From Channallabes apus (Eukaryota; Chordata; Actinopteri; Siluriformes; Clariidae): DNA of 64,000 bases. The notes under the pieces were generated by a model, which saw only the letters and a list, made by a program, of their open reading frames with translations, was not told where the DNA came from and did no database searches. This document shows positions 33,545-44,393 of the stretch, piece by piece. Position 1 is the stretch's first letter. Every line of letters begins with the position of its first letter. Location: the NCBI GenBank assembly GCA_030522415.1, contig CM060112.1, positions 14,121,227 to 14,185,226 on the forward strand, read 5' to 3'. Made by a program: the position numbers and the translations under genes.

Positions 33545-34607
33545 GTGAAGGGTTTTATTGGGATGTATGGAATATTAGATTGATCCGGCGCCCCGCAGGC
33601 AGCTGGAGCCGTTCGGTGACAGGGTTGATCCGTAGAGTGATGCGGTATGGGCCGATGAACTTTCATGTGAAAGTTTATGTGATTCTGTGTGTAGACGTAG
33701 GTTTTTTGTTGATAGCCATACCTTGTCACCTATTTTGTACAACCGTCCCCGAGGGTGTCGACGACGATGCTGGTCGATGTAATTGGTGTTGGCACGTTGG
33801 ATGGCGATGTTGGCCTGGTCCCACAGCTGTCAATACCTACGGACCAACTGTTGGGCCGATGGTACATCAACCTCCAGTTCTTGATGGTTGAACATCGGAG
33901 GTGGCATACCTCAAATGGGCTTAAGTTAATGGCGGAGGAAACGTGGAGGTTATGAGATGTGAGGTAGCGGGCCCAGGAGCGCTGGCGATCGGCAACAAAA
34001 CATCTCAGGTAGCGCTCCAGCTGTTGGTTGGTCCGTTCCGTCTGACCATTAGTCTGGGGGTGGTATCCGGAGGTGGAATTGATCAGACAGGTGGAATTGA
34101 TCAGACGACAGAAGGCCTTCCATAACCGGGCGGTGAACTGAGGCCCCCTGTCTGAGACGATGTCTTTTGGGAACCCATACAGGTGGACTACGTGTTCTAA
34201 GATCAGCGCTGCTATGTTTTTTGCTGATGGGAGTCCGGTGAGGGCCACCAAGTGCGCTGCCTTGGAGAACCAGTCGGCGATCGGTGGTGTTCTTTCCTTC
34301 GGAAACCGGCAGGCCCGTGATGAAATCTAGGGCAATGTGCATCCAGGGCTGTCGAGGAACAGGAAGTGGTTGGAGTTCTCCTGGCGTTGGTTGGTTGATG
34401 TCCTTGGCCCTGGCGCACACTGGGCACGCCTGAACGAACTCGTTGACATCCTTCATCATAGAGGGCCAGCAGAAAACACGTCTGATGATGATGAACTGAA
34501 GGGTGCGATGGGTCCCGGGATGTCCTGCAATGGGCGAGAAGTGGCGCCAGAGGATGACCTCTGAACTTATGGCCTGGGGCACGTAGAATCGTCCAGGCGG
34601 GACACAC
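33545..34607 (-). pseudogene. Element B integrase region
   Basis: Minus-strand frames carry the integrase zinc region (HFSPIAGHPGTHRTL, CPVCARAK), the core ([48 protein letters not shown]) and downstream a GPY module (KFIGPYRITLRINP near 33560-33660). The frame changes several times, for example near 34250, and there is a local duplication in the RLINSTCLINSTSGYH segment (near 34075-34105). Confidence 0.85.
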
Positions 34608-34736
34608 CTGTCAGCCCGGCCTCCGCAGCCTGTGCCTGGCGAACCCTCGTCTCCAAGTCACAATGGAGGGGTGCTATGATCCGGGTGGTGGGATGACAGG
34701 CACGGGGTCCGCCCAGGGGACGTCTTCCTCATATTG

Positions 34737-35875
34737 TCAAGAGAGGGCGTCAGCCTTGGTGTTCTTGGATCCCGGGCGGTATGACAGATGGAAATCATAC
34801 TGTTCGATGAACAGTGCCCACCACGCCTGCTGTGGGTTGAGTTGTTTGAGGTTACGGATGGTTATTAGGTTCTGGTGATTGGTCCAGACAATGAACTGCT
34901 CGCTGGCGCCCTGGAGCCAGTGACGCCATTCCTCCAAGGCCCATTTTATGCCCAGCAGCTCGTGGTCCCCTACCCCGTATCGCTGCTGAGTGGAGAAGAA
35001 GCTCCAGGGGTGTAGCTTCTGGTCTGGGCCTCACTGGGAGAGAACTGCGCCGGCGCCCACATCCGACGCGTCCACCTCCACAACGAATGGTTTGCTGGCA
35101 TCTGGATGGAGAAGGATGGGAGCGGTGGTGAAACGGCGACAGAGTTCTCGAAAGGCAGAGATGGCGGCTGGATTGAGGTGGAAGGGATGAGATGATGGTC
35201 GTGTCAGTGTGGTTAAAGGTGCTGCAACTGTACTGTAGCCCCGGATAAAGCGGCGATAGAAGTTCACAAACCCGAGAAACCATTGAAGCTGCTTGAGGGT
35301 CTTGGGTAGGGGCCAATGACTTCTAGCTTCTGCGGGTCCATCGCCAAACCCTGGGACGAGATAACAAAACCCAGGAAAGTGGTGGAATGCTTGTGCAAAG
35401 CACATTTCTCCAGCTTACAGTACAGTTGGTGGGCGAGCAATCTCTTGAGAACCACCCGGACGTGTTGGATGTGTTCTTTGGTGGTTTGAGATTATATAAG
35501 AATGTCATCTAAATAGACGAACACCCATGAGCCTAGCATGTCTCTCAGAACATCATTGATGAATTGTTGGAAGGCCAAGGGTGCGTTACAAAGTCCAAAG
35601 GGGATGACCAAGCTCTCGTAATGTCCGGTGGGGGTGATGAAAGCCGTCTTCCACTCATCGCCCTCTCTGATACGCACCAAGTTGTAGGCGCTCCGGAGGT
35701 CCAACTTTGTGAAAAACGGTGGCACCAGAGAGGGTTGTCCAGGGCTGAGTTGGTGAGCGGCAACAGGTGTCGGTTCTTAACGGTGATCTTGTTGAGCTCC
35801 CGATGGTCGACACACAGGCGAAGTTCGCCTCCTTTCTTCTTCACAAAGAAGAACCCCGTGGCGCAAAGCGAGTAG
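34737..35875 (-). pseudogene. Element B reverse transcriptase / RNase H region
   Basis: Frames include [72 protein letters not shown]-type RNase H start ([17 protein letters not shown]) and WTNHQNLITI. The RT active-site YLDD is preserved, but frameshifts split the gene near 35480, 35270 and 35030, among others. Confidence 0.88.
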
Positions 35876-36440
35876 GGTTGTTCCGATTCCAATACTGGTA
35901 TCGGAAATGCTGCCGATACCACAAAAAAAGCTGGCATCGGAATCGGCGAGTACTTGAGTCCACTTACCGATCCGATACCATTTTCCTAAACATAACCTAT
36001 TTATGCCCGCTAGCTTTGCTAGCTTAGCTTACTTACAGAGTGTCACGGCGTGCACCTGTGATGGGCGTGCGTCCAAATTGATATCGCTCCTCGCTCACTA
36101 GTTAGGCGGCCTCCCCCCTCTTTAGGTAGGTGAAGGAACAGGGCCGCAGAATCAGGCAACGGCCCATGAGCTATCGCCGCTAATGATCCCGGCGCTATAA
36201 AACACAGCGGGGAGTGTAGCTCGGGGTCTGACTGTTGGGAAGCTGGACTTTGCGACGCGGTGGATTTTATGAGAGACAGTGGCACAAGAGCGGGGCGATG
36301 TGATGCGCCCCAGAGACTTTAAAAAGGGGGGGCGCCTTTGATCTCCGCGAGAGGAGCGCATGAATGAGCTGTGCACCTTCACTTCCGCGTCGAGCCCGCC
36401 TTCGCATCCCTGCCGCCGAAGGGGAAAAGACCGCATAGAA
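35875..36440. mobile_element. Foreign segment between element B protease and RT
   Basis: The element B protein similarity stops at about 36440 and resumes at about 35875, so this stretch replaces part of pol. The left half (GGGTTGTTCCGATTCCAATA...GTATCGG) looks like the end of a DNA transposon. From 36042 (TGTCACGGCGTGCACC), with a CTATAAAAC box near 36196, it resembles an LTR start in + orientation. No complete element or duplication could be defined. Confidence 0.4.
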
Positions 36441-38005
36441 CCTTGAGTTTGGTGGGTGATGGGGCTAGAAGAAAGACCGTCGACAGATGTAATTCGAACG
36501 GTCTGGGATAACGCCTCGATTTTTACCCCCACTTCTTTGGCATAGGTAGAGACAATGAAGTTTCCTGCTCCACCAGAATCGATGAACGCAGTACTTCTGA
36601 CCCGTTTGTGGCCAAATTGGAGGGATACCTGAACGGTGAGACGAGGGATCGTGTTGGCCGTCGAGGTGGAGAGTTGGGGAGGGCCCAATGAGTTTCTCTC
36701 CTCTCTCACCAGGTCTGAGCGTTTCCCGGCTGGAGAGGGCAAACCCTCAGAAGTGTGCCCCGACCCGCAATAAGCACACAGTCCCTCTCGGAAGCGGCGT
36801 TCGCGTTCTGCCACGATTAGGGAGGTGCGTTCTAATTGCATGGGTTCCCCGACTCCGGGGTCAACCACGACAGGAGGTGGAGATCCGACATGTCCGGTGG
36901 TAGTGGTGAAGGAGGTCGGTGGTCAAGGTGCTGTTTAGGAAAACGTGGGCGTTCGTGACAGGGTCCTCGGAGCTGGCTTCGGACGAGAGAGTAGGCGTTG
37001 ATCTATGCGGTGGGCAAGCTAAATCAGCCCTTCCAGTGTGGCGGGAAGCTCTCATCCGGCAAGTTCGTCCTTAATTCGAGAAGCCAGTCCCTCGTAGTAG
37101 GATGTCCGGCGCGCTGCGTCTCCCCAGGAGGTCTGCACATCGAGAGTGCGGAAGTCGGCTGTGTAGCGACTCATGGACAATCCTCCCTGCCGCAGGTGGT
37201 ACAGTTTTGTGTCGGTCTCCACCTCGCCCACAGGGTGTTCAAAGGTGAGTTTTAATTGGCGGGTGAATTCGCTGTATGAATGGGCGGTATCTGAATCTGA
37301 ATGAAGAACTGCCGTGGCCCACTCAGCTGCCTGCCCGTATAGCAACGAAACAAGGTGTCACGGGTGAACTAACCTGAAGGACCAGAAGACGTAGCTTTAG
37401 CGGTTAGCCCAATGTAGCGTGGATGGTGAACCCAAACGCGGAGAGAAGCGAGTAGGTAGGATATCCCCGCGATTTAGTATAAGGACTCTCACAAAGGGTG
37501 AGCGAGGGAAAAACACAAATTTAACCCGGGTCCTATAAATGCACACACAAATAGCAGAAAGCAATAACCCAAAAGACTGGTGAGTACTCACGGTTTGGAA
37601 GATCGCAGCATGAACCGACATGGGCCGAACTCAATGACTGAGCGCTCTGCTATGGTTTATTTACTCCTTTTATACTTCCTGATTTACGACCGCTCTACTT
37701 CCGGGTCCTAGTGCCGGTCGTGGATTGAGTGTGCATGACACAAGGAGAGAAATGCGCAACCGATCAGTGGAGTATTTGGTGGAATTAAACTCAAACACCA
37801 GATCTAATGCAGTTAGAAAAACACTACACTTCCCGTCCGTGCCATCCCATTTATCAGGTAAAGAAAGGAAAACATCAGAAGGTGGGGGGGAGGGCCGCGC
37901 TCTCCTGCTGAATCTCCGGCGAAGAGTCGCGATCTCTCCGGTTAGCTTATCGATTAGCTCGGCATGCTGGTTCACCATGAGTGATCCGCTGGGTGCACCG
38001 CTCAA
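36440..38005 (-). pseudogene. Element B gag and protease, split by a solo LTR
   Basis: The gag N-terminal part (38005-37741; AELIDKLTGEIATLRRRF, DVFLSLPDKWDGTDGKC) continues beyond the solo LTR as LLYGQAAEWATAVLHSDSD... (37345-37052), then a damaged zinc knuckle (CAYCGSGH near 36770) and protease with AFIDSGGAGNFI (near 36570). Several frameshifts. Similarity ends near 36440. Confidence 0.8.
37356..37740 (-). mobile_element. Solo LTR of family B inserted in element B gag
   Basis: TGTCACGGGTG...GTGCATGACA on the + strand, 385 bp, flanked by a perfect 5-bp duplication CAAGG (37351-37355 and 37741-37745). It interrupts the gag frame. On the minus strand it has TATAAAAGG (37674) and, about 31 nt later, GCTCAGTCATT (37643-37633), complementary to element B's primer site. 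Confidence 0.88.
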
Positions 38006-38006
38006 G

Positions 38007-38018
38007 GCTCAGTCATTC
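38007..38018 (-). other. Self-priming primer-binding site of element B
   Basis: Directly after the 5' LTR on the minus strand: G then AATGACTGAGC. It is exactly complementary to GCTCAGTCATT in the family LTR at 37643-37633. It does not start with TGG, so tRNA priming is unlikely. Confidence 0.65.
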
Positions 38019-38371
38019 TGTCAGGAACCAACCGGGGTTGACCCGAAGACGTAGCAGTTAGCACTCTGTATTGTGGATGGTAAACTCAAGTAGAGTAGGC
38101 AGGATAACCACGCGAGTTATTTTAAGACCTCTCTCGGATGGGGAGCAAGGGAAAAACACAATTTAACCCACGTCCCATTGACACACTCAATCTGGAAGTA
38201 AACCCAAGAAAGTTAATACTCACGAAAAAGCTGGCGAAGCGTCAGAAACGACATGGGCGAACTCAGTAACTAAGCGATGTGTCGCGCCATCTTGTCACCT
38301 TTTATGCTTCCTGATTTGCGACCATATTAATTCGGGTCCTAGTGCCGGTCGCGGACCGAGTATGCATGACA
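38019..38371 (-). repeat. 5' LTR of element B (353 bp)
   Basis: Starts TGTCAGGAACC and ends GTATGCATGACA on the + strand. Clearly related to 37356-37740 and 58163-58496 but diverged; its start-site 11-mer has mutated from the family form. Confidence 0.85.
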
Positions 38372-38449
38372 GTTCCCTTGCATCTTCAGGATGCGGGTTC
38401 GATTGTCCAGGATGGTTGTTTCTATAAAGATTCATCAAGTGGAATGCTC

Positions 38450-38690
38450 TCAGGAAAAAAAATGGCTTGGTTTGATCACCAAAGGTATTCTATTTTTTGA
38501 GGACAATGCACAACCGCATACTGCCACATCCCCTGTAGAATTTACTGGGAAGCCAGGGTTCCGGCAGTGATGATGTCATGAAGCAGGCAATCCGATCATG
38601 GCACTGGCATACTGAGAACATTTTCTACCTTGATGCACTAGTGAAATGCTGGGATAAGTGCATTATGCATACCAGGGTATTATATTGACC
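38450..38690 (+). pseudogene. Mariner-like transposase fragment
   Basis: One frame gives GILFFEDNAQPHTATSPVEF, matching the catalytic HDNARPH-type motif of mariner transposases. After stops, another frame gives KQAIRSWHW...FYLDALVKCWDKCI, the typical mariner C-terminus. Only the last third is present. The ends are not defined. Confidence 0.65.
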
Positions 38691-38731
38691 TCAGGTCTGT
38701 GTTTCCTTCTGGCTCTCACTTTTAGTTATGC

Positions 38732-39651
38732 TGTCACAGTTAGTCTGGCCGAAGTACCTGCCTGCACTGCACTTATACATTACGTGACTGTAACCATGTA
38801 ACATCGGTACCACCACGGTCCGGGGAAATGAGATCTGGGTCTCTGGACTACTGAGCTGACGCTTTGTCCCCACCTAGTGTGTCAATGTTGGTATGTCACC
38901 CCAATCACGAGATCACCTACACCTGTGTCCTATCCCCGTGTGTCTCTATTTATGCCGGTCGAGCCCGTAGCTTCTCGTCCGTTCACTGTTGTGTTTGTGT
39001 GTGTCACCGTGTGTGTGTCTCCCTCTCCGCTAAGTGCTCTCGTCTCTCCCCTTCAGCATTAAGCCAGGGGGCCAGGGGTAGCTCAGTGGTTAAGGCATTG
39101 GACTACGGTTCGGAAGATCCCAGGTTCAAACCCCACAACTACCAAGTTGCCACTGTTGGGCCCTTGAGCAAGGCCCTTAACCCTCAACTGCTCAGATGTA
39201 TAATGAGATAAAAATGTAAGTCGCTCTGGATAAGAGCGTCTGCCAAATGCCTAAATGTAAATGTAAATGTAAGCCAGCAGGGCCAAGGAAAAAGGTGAAA
39301 AGACTGAGTCCAGTTCTGTATTGTAGCTCAACGAAGTAAACGTGCCCTCCTGGAAGGAGGCACCTGTCAAGCACCGTGGGACGTGCACCTGGATGCTATC
39401 CAGGCATTTCAAGGAGCTGGCCTGCTGCATCGTAACAGGGGAGACTGATGGGGGTAACCCGCACGGGAGCATTGTGATTGTTTGTGTTGAGTTTTTTTCA
39501 GTAGAGACGAGTTAAAGTCACTTCTTCAGAAGGAGACTTTTTATTTGAGTTAACCTAACGAAAACAGAGTCTGATTAATAAAAAAGGCGAGTTATAACGT
39601 TCTCCTGCGTCTGTGTCCGCATTTTCTACACTCACCAGAGGGATCATGACA
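38732..39651 (+). mobile_element. Possible solo LTR with nested SINE
   Basis: Bounded by TGTCACAGTTAG and GGGATCATGACA. It has a TATA-like CTATTTATG (near 38946) and AATAAAAAAG (near 39573) followed by a pyrimidine/GC-rich U5-like end. No target duplication is visible, so the call is tentative. Confidence 0.42.
39066..39270 (+). mobile_element. tRNA-derived SINE (family 2/L2-tailed)
   Basis: The head is strikingly tRNA-like: GGGGTAGCTCAGTGGTTAAG (A box) and GGTTCAAACCCC (B box). Then comes GCCACTGTTGGGCCCTTGAG and a tail AAGTCGCTCTGGATAAGAGC of L2-LINE type with TAAATG repeats. A reverse copy of head and tail lies at 49143-49258. Confidence 0.85.
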
Positions 39652-39689
39652 AACCATACCTAATTGTTACAGTATCTCGCCTTCTCTTC

Positions 39690-40080
39690 TCTTCCCTGTC
39701 ACTCTCTGTTGGGCTACATATGCCACTCCTGAGCTGAAAATGATGCAGACCCCCCCTGCCCTCTAGATCTGTGCGACTCGTCCTGGTTTCCTGCTTCTGG
39801 TTGGAGATATTGTCGTATCAATGCTCTGCGTGGTCTGCTTAGGATACGTGTGGTAACTGGAGACATGGAGACTTTACCATGAAGACAGTCCTAACCTCGG
39901 CTGATGCAGACAGCTGTTCTCTGAGGACTTGGAACTGCAGTCGCTCAGTAGTTCAGGACTGAAATTTCCTACAGTCTACCTGAGCCTCCAATAACAAACT
40001 GGAGTTATCTCACCGAGTTTTTGCTTGCCACCATCGGCCTCGGTTTGCTCATCAAGACAATTTCATAATTTTGATTCATA
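39690..40080 (+). mobile_element. L2 LINE 3'UTR fragment
   Basis: Matches, in the opposite orientation, the long 3'UTR of the L2 element (41250-40800): CTCTGTTGGGCTACATATG, TTCTGGTTGGAG, CTCTGAGGAC, GAGTTTTTGCTTGCCACCAT. A SINE lies directly to its right. Confidence 0.75.
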
Positions 40081-40082
40081 CA

Positions 40083-40456
40083 CTCACTCACTCACTCACT
40101 CATCTTCTATACCGCTTTATCCTGTATTCAGTGTCACAGGGACCTGGAGCCTATCCCAGGAGGCTTACGGGACGAGGCAGGGTACACCCTGGACAGCGTG
40201 CCAATCCATCGCTGTGCACACACACACACACATCCATTCACACACTACGGGCAATTTGGGAATGCCAATTAACCTAACCTGCATATCTTTGGACTGTGGG
40301 AGGAAACCGGAGTACCCGGAGGAAACCCACCAAGCACGGGGAGAACATGCAAACTCCATGCACACAGAGACGGGAATCAAGCCTGGCCGGGGAATCGAAC
40401 CCAGACCCTGGAGGTGCAATGCGACAGTGCTAACCACTACACCACCGTGCTGCCCT
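40083..40456 (-). mobile_element. tRNA-derived SINE (family 1)
   Basis: Reverse copy: head (GGGCAGCACGGTGGTGTAGT on the minus strand) at 40456, tail at 40083 running into CACTCACTCACT. B-box GGGTTCGATTCCC is present. No clear target duplication. Confidence 0.8.
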
Positions 40457-41249
40457 ACAGTACATATTGAACCAGATATTCCTCCCTATCCTCTAAGACA
40501 ATGGCACTCAGGCCTATTTTAGAAGCATCTGTGTTAACCGTGAAGGGCCACTGGAAGTTATGAATCCTCAGTGAAGTTGGCACACCTGATCACAATAGTG
40601 CATTTTCACATCTTTTTAACTTCTGCTCCTGTCTGAAATTGCTCTCAAGACATAATTCAATTCAATTCAGTTTTATTTGTATAGTGCTTTTAACAACTGA
40701 CATTGTCTCAAAACACCTTTACCTTTATTTTTTAAGTTTGTATGGAATGCGAATGTGTATGAATCAAAATGGTCAGATAGTCCCTGGTGAGCAAGCCGCG
40801 GGCGACAGTTGCAAGGAAAAACTCCCTGAGATGGTAATAGGAAGAAACCTTGAGAGGAACCAGACTCAACAGGGAACCCATCCTTATCTGGGTGAAACAG
40901 ATATCAGGAAATGATCTGCATTTATACAGTGTGTTAGGTGGCAGGCAGTTCAGCAGTTCAGGTGGCAGAGTCCAGGTAGTTATTGGAGACTCAGATAGAC
41001 TTGTAGAAAGTTCCAGTCCTGAACTATCGAATTGTCCTCAGAGAAACAGCTGCTAACACCAGTTGAGGCCAGAACCATCTTCTAAGTAGAGAGAATCATC
41101 CCCAGACACCAGACGCATCCCAAAGAGACACACGGGGCATCCATGCGACGAGACCTCCAACCAGAAGCGGGGCACCAGGATGGATCAGACAGGTCCGGAG
41201 GGCAGAGGGAGTCTGGATCACTGGCAGCTCAGGGATGACATATGTAGCT

Positions 41250-41252
<3 letters not shown>

Positions 41253-41288
<36 letters not shown>
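41253..41288. repeat. (GA)n microsatellite
   Basis: About 18 GA units within the L2 3'UTR. Confidence 0.9.
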
Positions 41289-41293
<5 letters not shown>

Positions 41294-41636
41294 TGAGAGG
41301 GGGAGACAGGGGGAGAGAGGAAAGAGAAAGAGGGGGAGAGATGGCAGTTAGGTATGGTCACAGTCACATAATGTATAATGTGAATGTATATTTACTGTAG
41401 AGTGCAAGCAGGGACTCCGGCAGGACTAACTATGACCGCACAACTAAAAGGGAGAACCAGAAGGAAACACAAACATGAGGGCTCCCTGAGATGTAAAGCA
41501 AACAATCACCTCACCGTCAACAAACCTGAGTGATCAAATGAGAGTGAGGAAGACAGCATCTAAACATACCAGTTCACCATAATACTCTACGTCCATGAGT
41601 CCCCCAGATCTGCTCCTTTACCTAAGGCAAACCTAT

Positions 41637-43261
41637 TTATAAAAATACTTGGCTAAATAAATAGGTCTTTAGCCTAGACTTAAACACTGAGACTGTGTCT
41701 GAGTCCCGAACACTATTTGGAAGACTATTCAATAATTTTGGGGCTTTGTAAGAAAAAGCTCTGCCCCCAGCTGTAGTTTTCATAATACGCGGTACTGACA
41801 AGCAGCCTGCATCCTTTGATCGAAGTAGGCATGGTGGATCGTAAGACACTAGCAGTTCGCTCAGATACTGCGGCGCGAGACCATTTAATGCTTTATATGT
41901 CAAGAGTAGTATTTTAAAATCAATGCGAAATTTCACAGGGAGCCAATGCAGTGAAGATAGGATAGGGGTGATGTGCTCATATCTTCTGGTTCTAGTGAGG
42001 ACTCTCGCTGCTGCATTCTGGACTAGCTGAAGCTTGTTTATGCACCTAGCTGAACAACCAGACAGTGAGGCATTACAATAGTCCAACCTAGAAGTGATAA
42101 AAGCATTAACTAGTTTTTCTGCATCGTTTAGCGACAATATATTTCTTATCTTGGCAATATTTCTGAGGTGAAAGAATGCTATCCTGGTAATATTATCTAC
42201 GTGAGCTTCAAATGAAAGACTGGAATCTATAATCACGCCGAGGTCTTTTACTGTTGCACTTGATCGAACAGAAAGGCCATCTAAAGTTACGGTGTGATCT
42301 AAGATTTTACTTCTAGCTGTATGCGGTCCTATGACTAGAACTTCTGTCTTATCCGGATTAAGCAGAAGGAAGTTAATTAGCATCCAATTTCTTATGTCCT
42401 GCACACATTCCTCAACTTTAGTTAGCTGGTTTTTCTCATCAGGTTTTGCTGAGACATATAACTGTGTGTCGTCAGCATAACAATGAAAACTAATACCATG
42501 CTTACGGATTATGTTGCCCAGAGGAAGTATGTAAAGGGAAAAAAGCAGTGGGCCTAAAACTGAACCTTGCCAAACTCCACTGGAGAACATGCAGAATAAT
42601 CACCATTTAAGTCTACATCCTGATAACGATCGGTCAAATAGGATCTGAGCCAGGAGAGGGCTGTACCCTTAATTCCTACTACATTTTCTAATCTGTGAAG
42701 AAGAATAGCATGATCAATGGTGTCAAAAGCTGCACTGAGGTCGAGTAATACAAGCATAGTTACACAACCCTGATCAGAGGCCAATAGGAGGTCATTTACT
42801 ACTTTAATGAGTGCTGTTTCTGTGCTGTGATGAGGCCTAAATCCTGACTGATACAGTTCATGTATGCCATTTCTATGTAGATATGAGCATAGCTGCTCCG
42901 CTACTATCTTTTCCAGAATCTTAGAGATAAAGGGGAGGTTTGATATTGGCCTGTAATTGGACAGCTGACAGGGGTCGAGGTCAGGTTTCTTAATTATTGG
43001 TTTGATAACTGCTAATTTAAAAGATTTTGGAACATAACCAATGCTGAGTGAGGAATTAATTATTCTCTCATTTCTGTTTAAGAAATGTGTCGGTATAGGA
43101 TCTAATATACAGGTTGATGTATTTGCAGAAGAGATGAGTGAAATTAGTTCATTCTCTTCAAGGGGAGTAAAGTATTCTAGGTTCCGATCTGACATGGCTA
43201 GGTTAACATCTGTATCAATTACATTGTTCGGTTTCAAAGCCTCAATTTTAGGGACAAACAT
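41637..43261 (-). pseudogene. L2 reverse transcriptase, single frameshift
   Basis: Upstream frame 43261-42554 carries the RT start (CQLSNYRPISNLPFISKILE, HELYQSGFRPHHSTETAL, LLDLSAAFDTIDHAILL). Downstream frame 42590-41637 carries [28 protein letters not shown] (active site), [13 protein letters not shown] and the C-terminal domain ending [11 protein letters not shown]. The break falls inside the conserved FGVPQGSVLG-type motif (near 42575) and is a small deletion. Otherwise the sequence is remarkably clean, so the copy is probably fairly young. Confidence 0.9.
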
Positions 43262-43334
43262 AAGGACAGTAGTGGGACATAGAAGTGGCAGTAGGTCCCT
43301 GTAGTTCGACTTATCTATTTAGTATTACCTAATG

Positions 43335-43445
43335 AGAATAGGTTTCCTTTAGAGTGTGGTTCCTGTCAGGGTTTTTTTTCCTCATGTCATTTCAGGGAGA
43401 TTTTGCTTGCCACTTCTGCATCCGGCATCCTCACTAAAGTTATAA
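43335..43445 (+). mobile_element. L2-tail-like scrap
   Basis: Resembles the L2 3'UTR phrase CATTTCAGGGAGATTTTGCTT (compare 51235 and 40850) in + orientation, just before the Tc1-like element. Confidence 0.45.
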
Positions 43446-43538
43446 ATATACTCAGCAAAAAAAGAAACATCCTCTGACTTTCAACTGTTTTTACTTTCAG
43501 TAACCTTAATGTGTAAATATTTGTATGAACACTAAGGG

Positions 43539-43812
43539 TGCTTTCACACCTATAGTTCGATTGCTTAGTCCGCACCAGTCAGAAAAATGTTACAATGTAG
43601 TAAACAGACGTGGGTACGGTTTGCTTTCACATATGCAGAGCTCTAAACGAACCAAAATAGACCGCGAAGCCCATCAGCACCGGAAACAGACTATTTTCAG
43701 AAAATCGCGCCACTTTCAATAATCATGGAGGAACAGCTTTGCTTTGCGCTCATGGCGCTGATCCTCGCGCACTACAAATCTTTATTTTCAGATAATTAAT
43801 TGTCGAACACAA
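43539..43812. mobile_element. Fragment of another DNA transposon inside the Tc1-like element
   Basis: Begins GGGTGCTTTCACACCTATAG followed by GTTCGATTGCTTAGTCCG, the look of a hAT/Harbinger-type terminus. The matching right terminus is not seen. Confidence 0.45.
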
Positions 43813-44056
43813 TCAGGTGTGATATTCGGATGTACCCATCCTGTGCAGGTGTTGTTACACGTGGTCTTCCACTGCAAGGATGATCAGCTGTCCTTCCTGT
43901 CTCCCTGTAGCGCTGTCTTAGGCGTCTCACAGTCCGGACATGGCAATTTATTGCCCTAGCCACATCAGCAGTCCTCATGTCTCCCTGCAGCATGCCTAAT
44001 GCACGTTCACGCAGATGAGCAGGGACCCTGGGCATCTTTCTTTGGGTGTTTTTCAC
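43812..44056 (-). pseudogene. Tc1-like transposase N-terminus
   Basis: MPRVPAHLRERALGMLQGDM, then the second helix-turn-helix (INCHVRTVRRLRQRYRETGR) and GRPRVTTPAQDGYIRISHL, after which similarity stops. These are the two DNA-binding domains; the catalytic DDE part is absent. Confidence 0.85.
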
Positions 44057-44393
44057 AGTCGGTAGACAAGTCTCTTTAGTGTCCTGTCTCTTTTTTGGAA
44101 CTGTGACCTTAAATGCTTACTTTCTGTAAGCTGTTAAGGTCTTAACGACCATTCCACACGCGCATGTTAATTAATTGATAATGGTTAATTGAACATGCAT
44201 GGAAAACATTGTTTAAACCCTTTACAATGAAGATCTGTAAAGTTATTTGGATTTTTACAACATTATTGTTGAAATACACAGTCCTGAAAAAGGGGGCTGT
44301 TTCTTTACGCTGAGTATATATAAATAGTTTTAATTTTAGAATTATTATTTCTGTATAGCTACTTTGTAACAGTGCCCATTATGCAAAAGCACT

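Larger units (their letters stand above)
33545..38371 (-). mobile_element. Chromodomain-type Gypsy retrotransposon, element B (decayed)
   Basis: Minus-strand order: 5' LTR (38371-38019), primer site, gag, protease, reverse transcriptase/RNase H, integrase, GPY motif. The 3' end and 3' LTR are missing past about 33545. Many stops and frameshifts, a 560-bp foreign segment between protease and RT, and a solo LTR of the same family in gag show it is much older than element A. Confidence 0.85.
40650..43330 (-). mobile_element. L2-clade LINE, 5'-truncated
   Basis: The reverse transcriptase part of ORF2 (43261-41637), a long 3'UTR and a terminal AATTGAATTGAATT-type tail at 40650. The missing 5' end is usual for L2 insertions. 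A GA-rich microsatellite (about 41253-41288) lies in the 3'UTR. Confidence 0.88.
43451..44314 (-). mobile_element. Tc1-like transposon, internally deleted and interrupted
   Basis: Ends CTCAGCAAAAAAAGAAACAT and TTTCTTTACGCTGAG in inverted orientation, with TA on both sides. The right part keeps the start of a transposase. A foreign piece starting GGGTGCTTTCACACC (about 43539-43812) replaces the rest. Confidence 0.8.

Noticed and set aside
39066..39130. tRNA gene (good A and B boxes)
   Set aside because: The tRNA-like head runs straight into a SINE body and an L2-type tail also seen at 49143-49258, so it is a SINE promoter and not a functional tRNA.
40080..40110. CRISPR-like or minisatellite array (CACT repeats)
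   Set aside because: Simple tetranucleotide tail of a SINE.
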